Made by a program: the position numbers and the translations under genes. From assembly GCF_024679095.1 (NCBI RefSeq), contig NC_066509.1:17928299-17992298 (forward strand): a DNA stretch of 64,000 nt. The letters are read 5' to 3'. The DNA comes from Eriocheir sinensis. Taxonomy: Eukaryota > Arthropoda > Malacostraca > Decapoda > Varunidae. This document shows positions 1-9,080 of this stretch, one piece after another. The notes under the pieces are model-generated. The model was not told where the DNA came from, ran no database searches, and was given only the letters and a program-made list of their open reading frames with translations. Numbering within the stretch: the stretch's first letter is position 1; each line of letters begins with the position of its first letter.

Positions 1-256
1 TAAAACGGATTAAGTGGTGATCGCAATTTTCTCACCAACTTCACAGTCGCGGATGAGGTCGGGGTCGCTTACTAATAGCAGATCCAGTAGATTGTTTTCT
101 CTTGTCGGTTGAGTTACAGCTTGAGTGAGGAACGAATCTTCCACCACCTCTGAGCCTGCTACCCTCTTGACCTAGTCATCAGTCCCCAGTCAATGTTAGG
201 GCAATTAAAGTCCCCAATTATTATTGCTTCCTTTCTTTGTGTTGAGAGTCTCTTCG
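1..256 (-). mobile_element. LINE endonuclease fragment (distal part, CR1/L2-like)
   Basis: Read on the minus strand, this stretch gives broken but recognisable LINE endonuclease sequence: a GDFN-like patch near 200-170 and then ENNLLDLLLVSDPDLIRD near 105-50, typical of the apurinic-like endonuclease of CR1/L2 elements. It continues the reading frame that ends at 2055 on the far side of the transposon at 261-2050. It has stops and small indels, so it is a dead copy. The element runs off the left edge of the window. Confidence 0.75.
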
Positions 257-342
257 TATAGATGGTGTGCACGTGACGTCACGATCCCATGTAAACAATA
301 ACAAACCACTGGCTGGCCGTGGCAACCGCGAACGCCGCAACG

Positions 343-511
343 ATGGTTAAGCGGTGTTGTGCATTTGGCTGTTCAAATAAGGAAGGTAGAGACAATGTCT
401 CATTCTAGATTTTCTAGAAAGTCCACATCGAAGAAAAGTGAGCTTGAAGCGGCCATAAATCGCAGAGAACTGTGGATAAATGCCCGACCAACTGATAAAA
501 TAAAAATCTAA
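343..511 (+). pseudogene. THAP-type zinc finger exon of the transposon
   Basis: From the ATG the frame reads MVKRCCAFGCSNKEGRDNVS. The closely spaced cysteines are the start of a C2CH THAP DNA-binding finger. A small frameshift near 400 is needed to continue with RFSRKS...INRRELWINA, which keeps the conserved tryptophan of THAP helix 1. The later Cys-His pair and AVPTF box are not seen, so only the first exon or half-domain remains. It lies about 80 bp inside the left inverted end, where a transposase gene would start. A TGACGTCA motif lies at 274-281 upstream; its role is unknown. Confidence 0.6.
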
Positions 512-791
512 TAGGCTACAGAGGTAGGTATACTAATATGTCATAATTATTGAAGTTGTACCTACAACAAGGTGATTTATCATAACACTGCCTGGGGTCA
601 CCACAGAGGTATATAACTCAGTGGGGGTAACAGTATCAAAGAGTTTTAAGAACCACTGATATAGATATATACTACCTTAAACAACCACACTACATATATC
701 TTACCTTAGCTATGATGATGCACACCGTGAAAGCATTCCCTTGATTGATGTCTGTGATGAGTAGCTCACTGACCCATCCAGCAACAAAAAA

Positions 792-1527
792 CTTAAGAAC
801 ATGGGGAGACTGCAAGAAGACTAATAGCCAACACAGGGCAGCTCCAGATTCCTCCCCACTACCACCCGTCATCCTCGTCCATGTAGCTATCCAGTCTGCT
901 CTTAAAACAAGCTATCGTCCCTGCACTCACTATATGATTGCTGAGTCTATTCCATTCCCCCACCACCCTATTACTAAACCTTGCAATACTTGCCTATTTC
1001 CCTCCTAAATCGATACTTTTCTAATTGAAATCCATTACTGCGTGTTCTATCCTGCTGGCTAATTCCCAGTAGCCTACTCTACTTATATCGCCTTTGTTGT
1101 AATCCTTGACTCATTTGAATACTTCTATCAGATCTCCCCGCACTCTTCGTCTTTCTAGTGAATGTACGTTGAGATGTTTTAGGCAGCCTATCTTGATATG
1201 GGAGGTTCCTCAGTCCCTGAATCATCTTGGTCATCCTCCTCTGAACTGATTCTAGCAAGTTGATGTCCATTCTGTAGTGTGGGCACCAACACTGGACAGC
1301 ATAATCTAAGTGTGGCCTAACTAACGCTAAATAGAGTCTGAGGATGACCTCTGCACTTTTGTTGGTTACCGTCCTGTTAAACCTAATACCCTGTCAGCCC
1401 TATTCCTCGCACTAATACATTGTTTCCTTAGTTTTAGGTCAGAATTCACTAACACTCCCAAATCCCTTTCACACACTGCTATATCTATCGCTGTGGAGTC
1501 CAAACTATACCCGTGTAATGGGTTGCG
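792..1527 (-). mobile_element. CR1-like LINE 3' fragment
   Basis: The minus strand encodes the C-terminal part of a CR1-type reverse transcriptase: ...DLGVLVNSDLKLRKQC, LALVRPHLDYAVQCW, MDINLLESVQRRMTKMIQGL, then WNRL and SRLDSYMDEDDG, followed by a short 3' UTR. Several frameshifts are present. The 3' terminus (about 785-800) has the sequence complementary to CATGTTCTTAAG, like the TTATGTTC-repeat tail of the copy ending at 42331. It is 5'-truncated and inserted into the transposon gene at 705-1923. Confidence 0.8.
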
Positions 1528-1749
1528 AGTTTCTACACTTAGTACGCGAGTTTCTACACTTAGTACGCGAGTTTCTACACTTAGTACGCGAGTTTCTACA
1601 CTTAGTACGCGAGTTTCTACACTTAGTACGCAAGTTTCTACACTTAGTATGCTAGTTCCTACACTTAGTACGCTAGTTCCTACACTTAGTACGCTATCAA
1701 TCCTACATTTAGTACGCTAGTTCCTGCACCTAGTACGCTACAGTTGTAG
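1525..1749 (+). repeat. 21-bp minisatellite
   Basis: About ten units of GAGTTTCTACACTTAGTACGC (21 bp) run in tandem. The left units are near identical and the right ones have decayed (CTAGTTCCTACACTTAGTACG). Units abut with no spacers. The array sits at the truncated 5' end of the CR1 fragment, inside the same insertion. Confidence 0.9.
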
Positions 1750-2054
1750 GTTGTAGGCTTCCAAACTTCTATAGGCTCTTAAAGTCTTGTGATTATATCT
1801 AGTACTTTTGAAGTTTATCAAATACTGATATATATCACTGTGGCGCAAGTCTGGAAGATCGCCACCTAGCAGAGTCATAATGATGATGAAACCGCACCAG
1901 CAGCTTCTCCTGCCATCGTACATGAGGGTAATGTGTGGGTATGTACAGCGTCCACGGCCAAAGATATAGGGTTTGTTTACCTCTCGACACGGCCAGAGGA
2001 TCCGGCCCACGTGTTAGGGGCGGGGCTTAGTGACGTCAATGCATACCATCTATA

Positions 2055-2171
2055 GGGCAATGTCGTCGGCTGCCTGTTGTTTTGGGGGCATGTATACAGT
2101 TGCAAGTGTTAGTTTCTTATTGTTTGCGGTTATTTCCATATAGACGGAATCGTATTTTTCTGCGTCCTGTT
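2055..2171 (-). mobile_element. LINE endonuclease fragment (central part)
   Basis: The minus-strand frame reads NKQDAEKYDSVYMEITANNK, LTLATVYMPP and QQAADDIAL. This joins on one side to the endonuclease start at 2790-3132 and on the other to YEETLNTKK at 256. It is part of the same host LINE as 1-256 and 2790-3560. Confidence 0.75.
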
Positions 2172-2789
2172 TATTCAAGAATAAAGATGTAATACTCCCG
2201 CTCTACAATAGTTTAGTCAGACCCCACTTAGAATATGCGGTACAGTTTTGGTCTCCCCGCCATGCAAAGGATATTGCTAAATTAGAAGGTGTTCTGCGTC
2301 GGGCAACGAAAATGGTCCCTTCCTTGCGCAACAAATCCTACGAAGAAAGGCTTTCCACCCTTAACATGTTCTCTCATGAGAAACGTCGCCTCCGAGGAAA
2401 ACTGATCGAATGTTTTAAAATACTTAATGGTTTCACGAATGTAGACAGATCAACATTGTTTATGATCGATGACACTTTGCGCACGAGGAACAATGGCGTA
2501 AAACTCAGATGTAGACAAGTAAATTCAGACTGCACCAAATTTTTCTTCACCAACGTTGTAGTGCGAAATTGGAATAAGCTTCCACCATCAGTGGTCCAGT
2601 GTAACACGATTGACTCCTTTAAAAATAAGCTCGACCGTCACTTCCTTCAACTTAATATCAACTAGAGTAGAAATGCAACGTTTTGGAGCCTTCTGATTAA
2701 TGTAAAATCACTTAGGTTTTAGGACAGACCACCAAGTCTGGACCATGGGGTCTGTGTGGTCTGATTTTCTATGTAATTTTATGTAATTC
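2172..2789 (+). mobile_element. CR1-like LINE 3' end
   Basis: The frame from about 2178 to 2665 reads LYNSLVRPHLEYAVQFW, ATKMVPSLRNKSYEERLSTL, EKRRLRGKLIECFKILNGF, NWNKLPPSVV and ends ...DRHFLQLNIN-stop. This is the C-terminus of a CR1/L2-type reverse transcriptase with no frameshift in this piece. The 3' end near 2768-2790 has two copies of ATGTAATT(TT/CT), the short tandem tail usual in CR1 elements. It is 5'-truncated and inserted into the minus-strand LINE endonuclease. Confidence 0.85.
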
Positions 2790-3560
2790 TTTTTATGGCA
2801 GGGAGCGTACTTTTTACGTAGCAAATTACTCCTCCTCCTTTCTTGTGCTTTCTATTTTTGCGGAGGCTTTTGTACCCACGGAATGACAATTCTGATATCA
2901 GATGTGCAGAGTTGGACCAAGTCTCTGTGATGGCTACCACATCTGGTTTTTCTGTTGCAATATACGCCCCAATTTCGTCCTTTTTGGGTAATAAACTACG
3001 TGCATTTGTGTACAAAACAGAAATGTGACTCCTGTTTTTTGGCTGCGACGAGTTGTCAGTTCGCTTGTCGGGGGCGTCTTTGATTACACAGTTTCTTTTA
3101 AGTCGCACCGACGCAACGGGTTGGTTGATCAAGGTCTGCCTTTGCCCCGCCTTCGCCTGCAGTTTTTTTTAATAGCTTTTTGAAAAGCTGTCAACTGCCT
3201 CGTTCAGGAGCCTTCCAAGCCGCGCCGATCCAACCTTGTTCAGGTGGAGGCCATCATCGCGAAACAGGTCTGGGCGCTAATTGAAGTTTTTTAGACTAGT
3301 GTTGACGCCGTTCGCTTTGCTGTTAAATCCGGCGAACGTATTGACTCTCGGTAGATCCCAGAGACGATGATGTGAGGGGACTTTGTCTTATATTTCCGGA
3401 TGACTTGACGGTATTTTGACAGCAGGTCCTGAGATCGAGTTGACTGAACGTCGTTAGTTTCCACATGGATCAGATACACTGTCTTTCATCGCGCTTACTG
3501 AAACAGCATCAACAGCTGATTCATTATCGTCCAATTTGGCTCTCAACACATAAATGTCAA
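2790..3560 (-). mobile_element. LINE ORF1 (SGNH/esterase-like) end and ORF2 endonuclease start
   Basis: Reading from the right, the first part has YLIHVETNDVQ..., LLSKYRQVIRKYK, KSPHIIVSG and RPDLFRDDGLHLN. The last is like the DxxH block of SGNH/GDSL-type esterase domains found in ORF1 of some CR1/L2 LINEs. ORF2 then begins with SVLYTNARSLLPKKDEIGAY, DVVAITETWSN (catalytic Glu in TETW) and GGGVICYVKSTLPAIKR. Stops and indels break the ORF1 part. The endonuclease continues at 2171 beyond the CR1 insertion. Confidence 0.75.
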
Positions 3561-4195
3561 GATAAATGATCTTACATTACAAGAAGTTCAAACAGCAAGA
3601 CTTTTAGGAATAACAATAGATAACAGACTAATATGGAAGTCACACATTGTAGATGTAATCAGTAAAATTTCTAAAATAACCTGGGTATTATATAAGATTA
3701 GAAATTGTTGACAGATTCCTTAAGACAAATTTACTTATTCCTAGTTTATCCACACGTTATATTGTTCTACAGTCTTGGGTGGAGCAGAGAAAACCTATAT
3801 TGAAAAATTGTTCCTTACTCAAAAAAAAAAAAAAATAGTTATGTCATATTGTAACAGGTATGATCATGCAAACCCTTTTTTCCATGGAATGAAACTTCTG
3901 AAAATATGTGACGTTAACTATGTGACGTTATCTCAAATCAAACTCTTATATTTGTATATAAATCACTAAATACATATCAAACAGACAGGTTTTCAATACA
4001 CCACTCACAACACTCAAACACGACGAGTGAATGAAGTCAAAATTTCATTGCGCAGAACATCCCATTCTCAGCAAAGTGTTATTTTTAGAGGATCTAAATT
4101 ATGGAGCCAACTCTCCGAAGAGATAAAAAAAATAAACCTATTCCTTTTTAACAAAAAAGGAAATAGCATTCGGAAGCTGTGATGCTGAGTAATAT
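3545..4195 (+). mobile_element. LINE reverse transcriptase C-terminal fragment
   Basis: The plus frame reads VQTARLLGITIDNRLIWKSHI, ISKITWVLYKIRN, a stop, then KTYIEKLFLTQKK, YCNRYDHANPF, KLLKICDVNY and finally FRGSKLWSQLSEEIKKI. This is the thumb/C-terminal part of a CR1-group reverse transcriptase, like the copy at 53061-53700 but a different subfamily. Several frameshifts and an A-run near 3822 break it. It ends in AT-rich sequence with no clear tail. Confidence 0.65.
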
Positions 4196-4447
4196 AGATT
4201 ATTATTTATTTATGTACCTATTTATTTTGTTTCTTGGCAGTAGTTTGTGTCCGTAAGTGTTGTATCAAAATCTGCTTGTAATGGCTATTTCAATTTGTTT
4301 AATGATTTTTCAAAATATTGCTAATGGAATTACCAACAATTATTGTTTTAATTATTAGTATTATCATTGTTATTGATATTTACTGGTAATGTTACCATTG
4401 TTGTCATCAATTATTATTACTGTCACTTATTGCTATTTTCATTATTA

Positions 4448-4700
4448 ATCAGTGGTTAGCACAGTCGGCTCACAACCGAGAGAGCCCGGGTTCGATTCCC
4501 GGGCGGAGTGGAAAAATTTGGGCGGCTTTTCCGATAACCTACGCCCTGTCCACCCAGCAGTGAATGGATACCAGGTATTAATCGGGAGTTGTGTCCCGTC
4601 TCCTGGGATCTGTTCCCTTCTCCTATAATTCCTTCCCCTTCTGTCTCTCTCCGGCATATGACCACAGATGTTGCGCCGACTAAACGAAACTTTCCAACTT
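4448..4700 (+). mobile_element. tRNA-derived SINE (Val-CAC-like head)
   Basis: The head GTTAGCACAGTCGG...GGTTCGATTCCCGGG has A- and B-box sequences. The anticodon loop CTCACAA (CAC, valine) is enclosed by TCGG/CCGA. The body CCCTGTCCACCCAGCAGTGA ATGGATACC follows. The same body occurs in the SINE at 11725-12014, and a weaker version in the one at 6205-6480. The acceptor stem does not close, so this is a SINE head and not a working tRNA gene. Confidence 0.8.
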
Positions 4701-4792
4701 TCATTATTAATAGTATTTGTAATTTACGTATTGTAATTTACAAGTTACTATTACTATTATTATTATGTTTACAATGTCTATTACTGCTTACT

Positions 4793-4827
<35 letters not shown>

Positions 4828-5145
4828 TTTACTTGATAAAGCAATTTCACTTAATGTAATACATGTGTATTTGTCAGTGTGTGTACAGTATATAGATGCG
4901 TATTTGTTGTGTAAGGATAGATGTGCATGTATATATTTATATATTTGTGTATGTGTGCGTGAATGACCTAGAAAGTAGAAATGAATGCTGTAAATTGCTA
5001 CAGTTACGACTATACAACGTAAAGAGCATATAAACTATCAGAGATCAATAGCTCCACTGGCAAGGGCTTATTATACTTTAATTGTATTTTGTTGTAAAGG
5101 TTATTCTTGTAATGTACTTAAAGGGCCAATCAATCAATCAATCTT
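4701..5145. other. AT-rich sequence, no gene seen
   Basis: The stretch contains a short (ATT)n run (4793-4827) and ends with CAATCAATCAATC at about 5130, which could be the tandem tail of an old LINE or SINE. I see no coding signal on either strand. Confidence 0.5.
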
Positions 5146-5149
5146 GACC

Positions 5150-5280
5150 GAAGTCACTGAAGTTAGGGTTGCTTGAAGACCTGGATAGCATGTGGGTAAT
5201 CTTCCGCCACTCGGCGGTAGGACTTAAACCTGTCCCCGGCTATGTCCGCACGCTGACCACTCGGCCACCGCATGCCAAAA
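5150..5280 (-). mobile_element. SINE fragment (SINE-A head region)
   Basis: Matches the minus-strand SINE at 10805-11183: GACCTGGATAGCATGTGGGT, the CACTCGGCGGTAGG block, and a diverged tRNA-like head ending ...CTCGGCCACCGC. The 3' half is missing. Confidence 0.65.
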
Positions 5281-5599
5281 ATCCCTGGTTCAATCACACT
5301 TGTTTTCGTGCTATCAAGATTGAGAGGTAGTTTACAAAAGGTACATGAGTATTCAAACTCTTGCTAATCATGTTATATTTATTTATGTTCGGAATCGTGT
5401 CAAAGCTATTCTTTGACTCCCCAAAAACTCTAAAAAAAAAAAAAAAATCAATCTTGCCAACTCTATTTTTTAAGGAGACGATTGGCACCTGGCTAAAAAT
5501 ATCCACTGCACTTTTACTACATCTTTTCCACCACTCCCTAATTCTGATGGTTCAGGTGTCACACATCTGTTTCTATGGATAAATGTTTCACTCAAACTC

Positions 5600-5830
5600 T
5601 CTCAAAGAATTCATCTCTGGTGGGTTAAGGGCATATCCCTCCTTATTACAAACTCTGGAAGACTCCTTCGCCTGTATTTTCTCTTTCCTATGACTTTTAA
5701 CTCTTTCAAGATGGAAGAATCAAGACACCTCTCAAATAGTTTTTGAATAATAATCTTAAAATTCTTTACCACTATATTCCTTTTGAGGAACAGTAGTTAT
5801 ATGGGTTTTATTCCCAATTTTTAATGTTTG
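5600..5830 (+). mobile_element. LINE-A 3' end, old copy
   Basis: ACAAACTCTGGAAGACTCCT, CTATGACTTTTAACTCTTTC and CAAGACACCTCTC match the 3' end of LINE-A (compare 38790-38910, where the same words encode [14 protein letters not shown]). It is diverged and cut off at its 5' side. Confidence 0.6.
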
Positions 5831-6204
5831 CCCTCGTATTCTTTCTCTAGTTTGAAAATGGGCCATACTCGTGTTTAACTCCCGTTCTTATTTGCTCTTC
5901 AGGTCTTCACCGATCAACTCTTTGGAGGAGCTGCTTGAACGCAACCTTGTGCCCGCCATAAGAATGTTGAGCAGCCCTTACAGTTTCTTTCTGGTGGGTG
6001 TTAATGTCCATCTTACTTTCTAACGTTTGGTCACTCTGCCAATCTACTGCCACCCTTCCACCACTCGGATCCTCCAGCCTTACAATGTTCCGTCATTCAT
6101 TGTCATCCTATTAACATTCTGAACCTCTTTCACTGTCCAGTGAGTCCCTGTCACTGCTTATATACAAATGGCTGAAATATTACCTACTCCCCGTCAAATC
6201 AAGC
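5831..6204. other. No feature recognised
   Basis: Mixed-composition sequence with no sustained coding frame and no repeat that I can match elsewhere in the window. Confidence 0.4.
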
Positions 6205-6480
6205 GCCCCCACGGTGCAGTGTTTAGCGTTCCTGACTAAGAATCTGCGGGTCTGGGTTCGAATCCCGTCCATGGCAGTCGGTGTGCAGCCCACTCAGCTG
6301 TTGTTCATCCTCCCTCTCGAGGTGATCGATAAATGGGTACCTGGGGAAACCTGGGGATGATAAACTGTAATAACCTGGTGTTACAATGGCCCTGTGTCGG
6401 GTTGAGGGTTATCTCCCACCACAGGCTCCACAGGAAGGAGATGAGCACCGCCGCCACGCGCTGCTATAGCGTATGCTCCC
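6205..6480 (+). mobile_element. tRNA-derived SINE (third head type)
   Basis: CACGGTGCAGTGTTTAGCGT and GGGTTCGAATCCCGTCCATG resemble A and B boxes of a tRNA head. The body then has GATAAATGGGTACCTGGGGA, like the body motif in the other tRNA SINEs of this window. The 3' end is not sharply defined. Confidence 0.6.
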
Positions 6481-6784
6481 AACTTTACATTTTCACACGT
6501 CGAATCCATTCATTGTTCACACACGCGTGGATGAAGTGCTGCTTTACCTCCCGTCAAAACATTGCTGTCTCACAGCATACATACGTGTGGGTTGAGTACT
6601 GCCTTACCTCTTGTCGGATCCTGTCATTAATGATATACATGTATTTGATGTTTTTCCTTTTTTACTGAAAAGGTGGCAGCTCAAGGAAAAAGACGATACC
6701 AAAACGCACGTTGGCATTGTTGCTCCAAATAGAGGAATGACAGTCAGATTCGGTAAGATGTGTCTTGATATTTCCATTTTGAAA

Positions 6785-7320
6785 GTATTCGAGTAGTAGG
6801 CAGGAGGAAATACAGTTAGAGCAAAGCTATTCTAGGGTTTACCAGCGAAAAGGATGAAATAAGGATGTTGGCTAATTCTTGTATAAGGGATTTGGATAAC
6901 ATAGGAATGAGCTTAGGTAAGAAATTGTGCGCAGTGAGGCTTCAGGAGGTGTGTTGGCATGTAGTAGTCATTAGCATTGAAATACCAATATAAGACACAA
7001 TGAGAGACAACATTGTGCCGGAATTTAAGAGAAAGATCTGTAGGAGGAGGGGAACTGATGGTACAAAAAGCTTTTAACTCTTAAAAAAAAGGCGAGTGCG
7101 CGCGTGTGCGTATAAACCCCACACACATAAGATGGATACTCCGTACGAGGGAGGACAAGGTCCTTGTATATCAATAGTGTCTTGGAGAGGGGAATACTCT
7201 GGTGAAGACGATAGAGAACACCTAACCCTGAAGAAGTTGATTCAACAAGAGATATGAAGATTTCAAATGAGAATTTGGGTTAGGGATACACCGAGTATGA
7301 TTAGTGCAGAACAAAGGGAC
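6785..7320 (-). mobile_element. LINE-A, heavily degraded copy
   Basis: GTAGGCAGGAGGAAATACAG, TTTACCAGCG, GGGATTTGGATAACATAGGA, ATGGATACTCCGTACGAGGG and GAGATATGAAGATTTCAAAT follow the same order as the 3' part of LINE-A on the minus strand (compare 31810-32330), with many indels. The match spans the end of the protein and the 3' UTR. It is much older than the copies at 26-28 and 32-33 kb. Confidence 0.7.
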
Positions 7321-7321
7321 A

Positions 7322-7644
<323 letters not shown>

Positions 7645-7749
7645 AGTGCAGACACTAAACAGCCTGTCCAGGAGCCCTAAAGCACCTGGCACGCCAAGAG
7701 TGTGAAAGTGAAAGCAATGAGAGAAGTAGGAAAAGGATGAGATAATTCA

Positions 7750-8560
7750 GAATTTATATCACCGGGAAAAATGACTGGAATATAAATAAAGCTTTTTCCG
7801 ATGCGGACCCATGATTGTCAAATAAATTTATTAAATCTAGCAATGCAGTTGCTATCTTACGTTCCACAGTGTCATGAAATTTTACTATGATGGCACATAC
7901 TGTATTGGTGGAACAGTCCGTTGTTTCATCGATTATGATGCTAAATTTGTTGCTTTGCAACTTCTCACTAAATTTCCCTGCTACGTAGTTCCCGAAGACA
8001 TTGGCTTAGGTGGTGCACTTGGTGTTGGTAAGCGAGTGTTCTACTGCTAGTTGGTCCACGGGTAAAGGAAAAAACTACCAGTCAAGGTTATTTTATTACA
8101 AAATTTACATAGTCATTGGGATAGACGAAACAAAAAAGACATTGTTCTGTGTATATGCATTTATGTGAATGTTGTGTAGTGTAAATGACATTGGGGTGTT
8201 GGTGTATGTGGTGTACAATATGTGTGTGAGATCTGTAGCAGGACGTGGACAAACAACTGAAGATTAACATTTAACGATTAAAATAAACAATGAGGACGCC
8301 ACGGGACAACAGGGCGCACAGGACAGGGCAACGATGAAAACATTAATGACGAATTATGAGTGTGCTGCCACACCATTTTATGAGTCACCGGGGAAGAGCA
8401 AGCGACCGTTTTCAGCGGTGGCTTGCTACACACTTAGTCCTTTTTAATGCCAAGTGGGCCGCTATTTGGGAGTTCGGAAACATCATCTTGTTAAGTTCCA
8501 TGATGTCTTCACAGAAACTAAAATAAGGAGAGGAAATAGTATAAAAGTAGTTATGGTTTT
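7750..8560 (-). pseudogene. hAT-superfamily transposase fragment, split by a solo LTR
   Basis: The minus strand reads FCEDIMELNKMMFPNSQIAA H-LALKRTKCTT, then, after the LTR, ANVFGNYVAGKFSEKLQ SNKFSIIIDETTDCSTN and continues to AIIVKFHDTVERKIATALLD. IIDETTD is the region around the first catalytic Asp of hAT transposases of the DUF4371/ZMYM-like kind. The remaining catalytic residues and the dimerisation domain are absent. One stop lies just after CTT. The LTR (8021-8430) sits between KRT and KCTT and duplicates AAGTG. Without it the frame is continuous. Confidence 0.7.
8021..8430 (-). mobile_element. Solo LTR (family TGTAGC...)
   Basis: On the minus strand it begins TGTAGCAAGCCACCGCTGAA and ends ...CTTACCAACACC. 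It is flanked by the 5-bp duplication CACTT (8016-8020 and 8431-8435, plus strand). Long stretches match the LTR-like sequences at 48298-48714 and 49017-49458, including CACTAC..TTCACA and an AATAAA-like signal near the 3' side. The expected CA end is two bases internal. No internal retrotransposon sequence is present. Confidence 0.75.
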
Positions 8561-9080
8561 AGGACATTAGATGCATTTTTCTTGAGAACTATGTAGCAAC
8601 AAAAATTATACAATATGAACCATGCTGGCATATTCTTTTGACTTTATATATAAAAATAAATTTGCAATTATAGATATGTTACGGTGTTTCATGATTTATA
8701 TTACTTTTACACGCAGCACGTAGTAAATCAACAATTACTTTACCTGAATGGTAAGTTGTGTTTACTCATAAATACCAAAATGAGAAGAGTTGCATATGCA
8801 ACACCAAGTGTTCCAGCATCGCGGTGTTGAGCCATGGATGGTTCACCCACATGAGCATCCACAAGTCCTGTGCCTCCACGTTGACGTTTGCAATGTGTAT
8901 CTGTAGTATTATAATATAATGTTATATGTGTAAGATATTATCCGTTTGTAAGTACATAACAAACAACAAGCAGGGGCGGATGCATCGTGGAAGCCTGCCG
9001 CGCGGTCGGGTCCCCCCGCTAGAGTCCCTTTATAGAGAGAGTCCCGACATAGGCGGCCCTGTGCATAAGGGAATACCGGT
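8561..9080. other. No gene seen; sequence left of the MULE
   Basis: AT-rich in the left half. 8985-9060 is GC-rich (CCGCGCGGTCGGGTCCCCCC) and may be the outermost part of the MULE or unrelated flank. No coding frame is supported. Confidence 0.4.

Larger units (their letters stand above)
705..1923 (-). pseudogene. Transposon second gene (SWIM/YqaJ-associated type), split by CR1
   Basis: The first part (1923-1750) reads HSDIYQYLINF...LRAYRSLEAYN. The second part (791-705) reads FFVAGWVSELLITDINQGNA...IIIAK. Joined, EAYN-FFVAGWV matches the 'AYKSLEAYN(F/Y)FVSGWV' block I recall from invertebrate proteins carrying SWIM and YqaJ exonuclease domains, often encoded by ISL2EU-type elements. The exon ends at 705 in AAG followed by GTAAGA, a good splice donor. 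The two halves are separated by the CR1 and minisatellite insertion at 792-1749, and the frame is kept across the join. Downstream exons are missing, so this is a relic. Confidence 0.6.
261..2050. mobile_element. ISL2EU-like DNA transposon, degraded, with inverted ends
   Basis: The two ends are inverted copies: TATAGATGGTGTGCACGTGA from 257 on the plus strand and TATAGATGGTATGCATTGAC from 2054 on the minus strand. Both then reach a TGACGTCA motif, and weaker similarity follows (GTAAACAA, TGGCCGTGG). Removing the element leaves one TATA and restores the surrounding LINE reading frame (A-L-Y-E-E). The duplicated bases could be TATA, TA or AT; AT is what ISL2EU/IS4EU elements use. Inside are a THAP-like exon (plus, left) and a second convergent gene (minus, right) of the kind found beside YqaJ exonuclease domains. 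A CR1 insertion splits the second gene. The family name is inferred from this gene pair and the ends; most of the transposase is missing. Confidence 0.7.

Noticed and set aside
274..281. TGACGTCA as a functional host enhancer
   Set aside because: Its mirror copy at the other transposon end indicates that it belongs to the element; host regulation is not shown.
1525..1749. Regular 21-bp direct repeats resembling a CRISPR array
   Set aside because: Units abut without spacers and the setting is a eukaryotic LINE; it is a minisatellite.
2172..3560. Twin-priming inversion of one LINE (3' end plus strand, 5' end minus strand)
   Set aside because: The inverted 5' part lies on the wrong side of the 3' end, and the minus-strand reading frame resumes at 2171, which fits insertion of one element into another.
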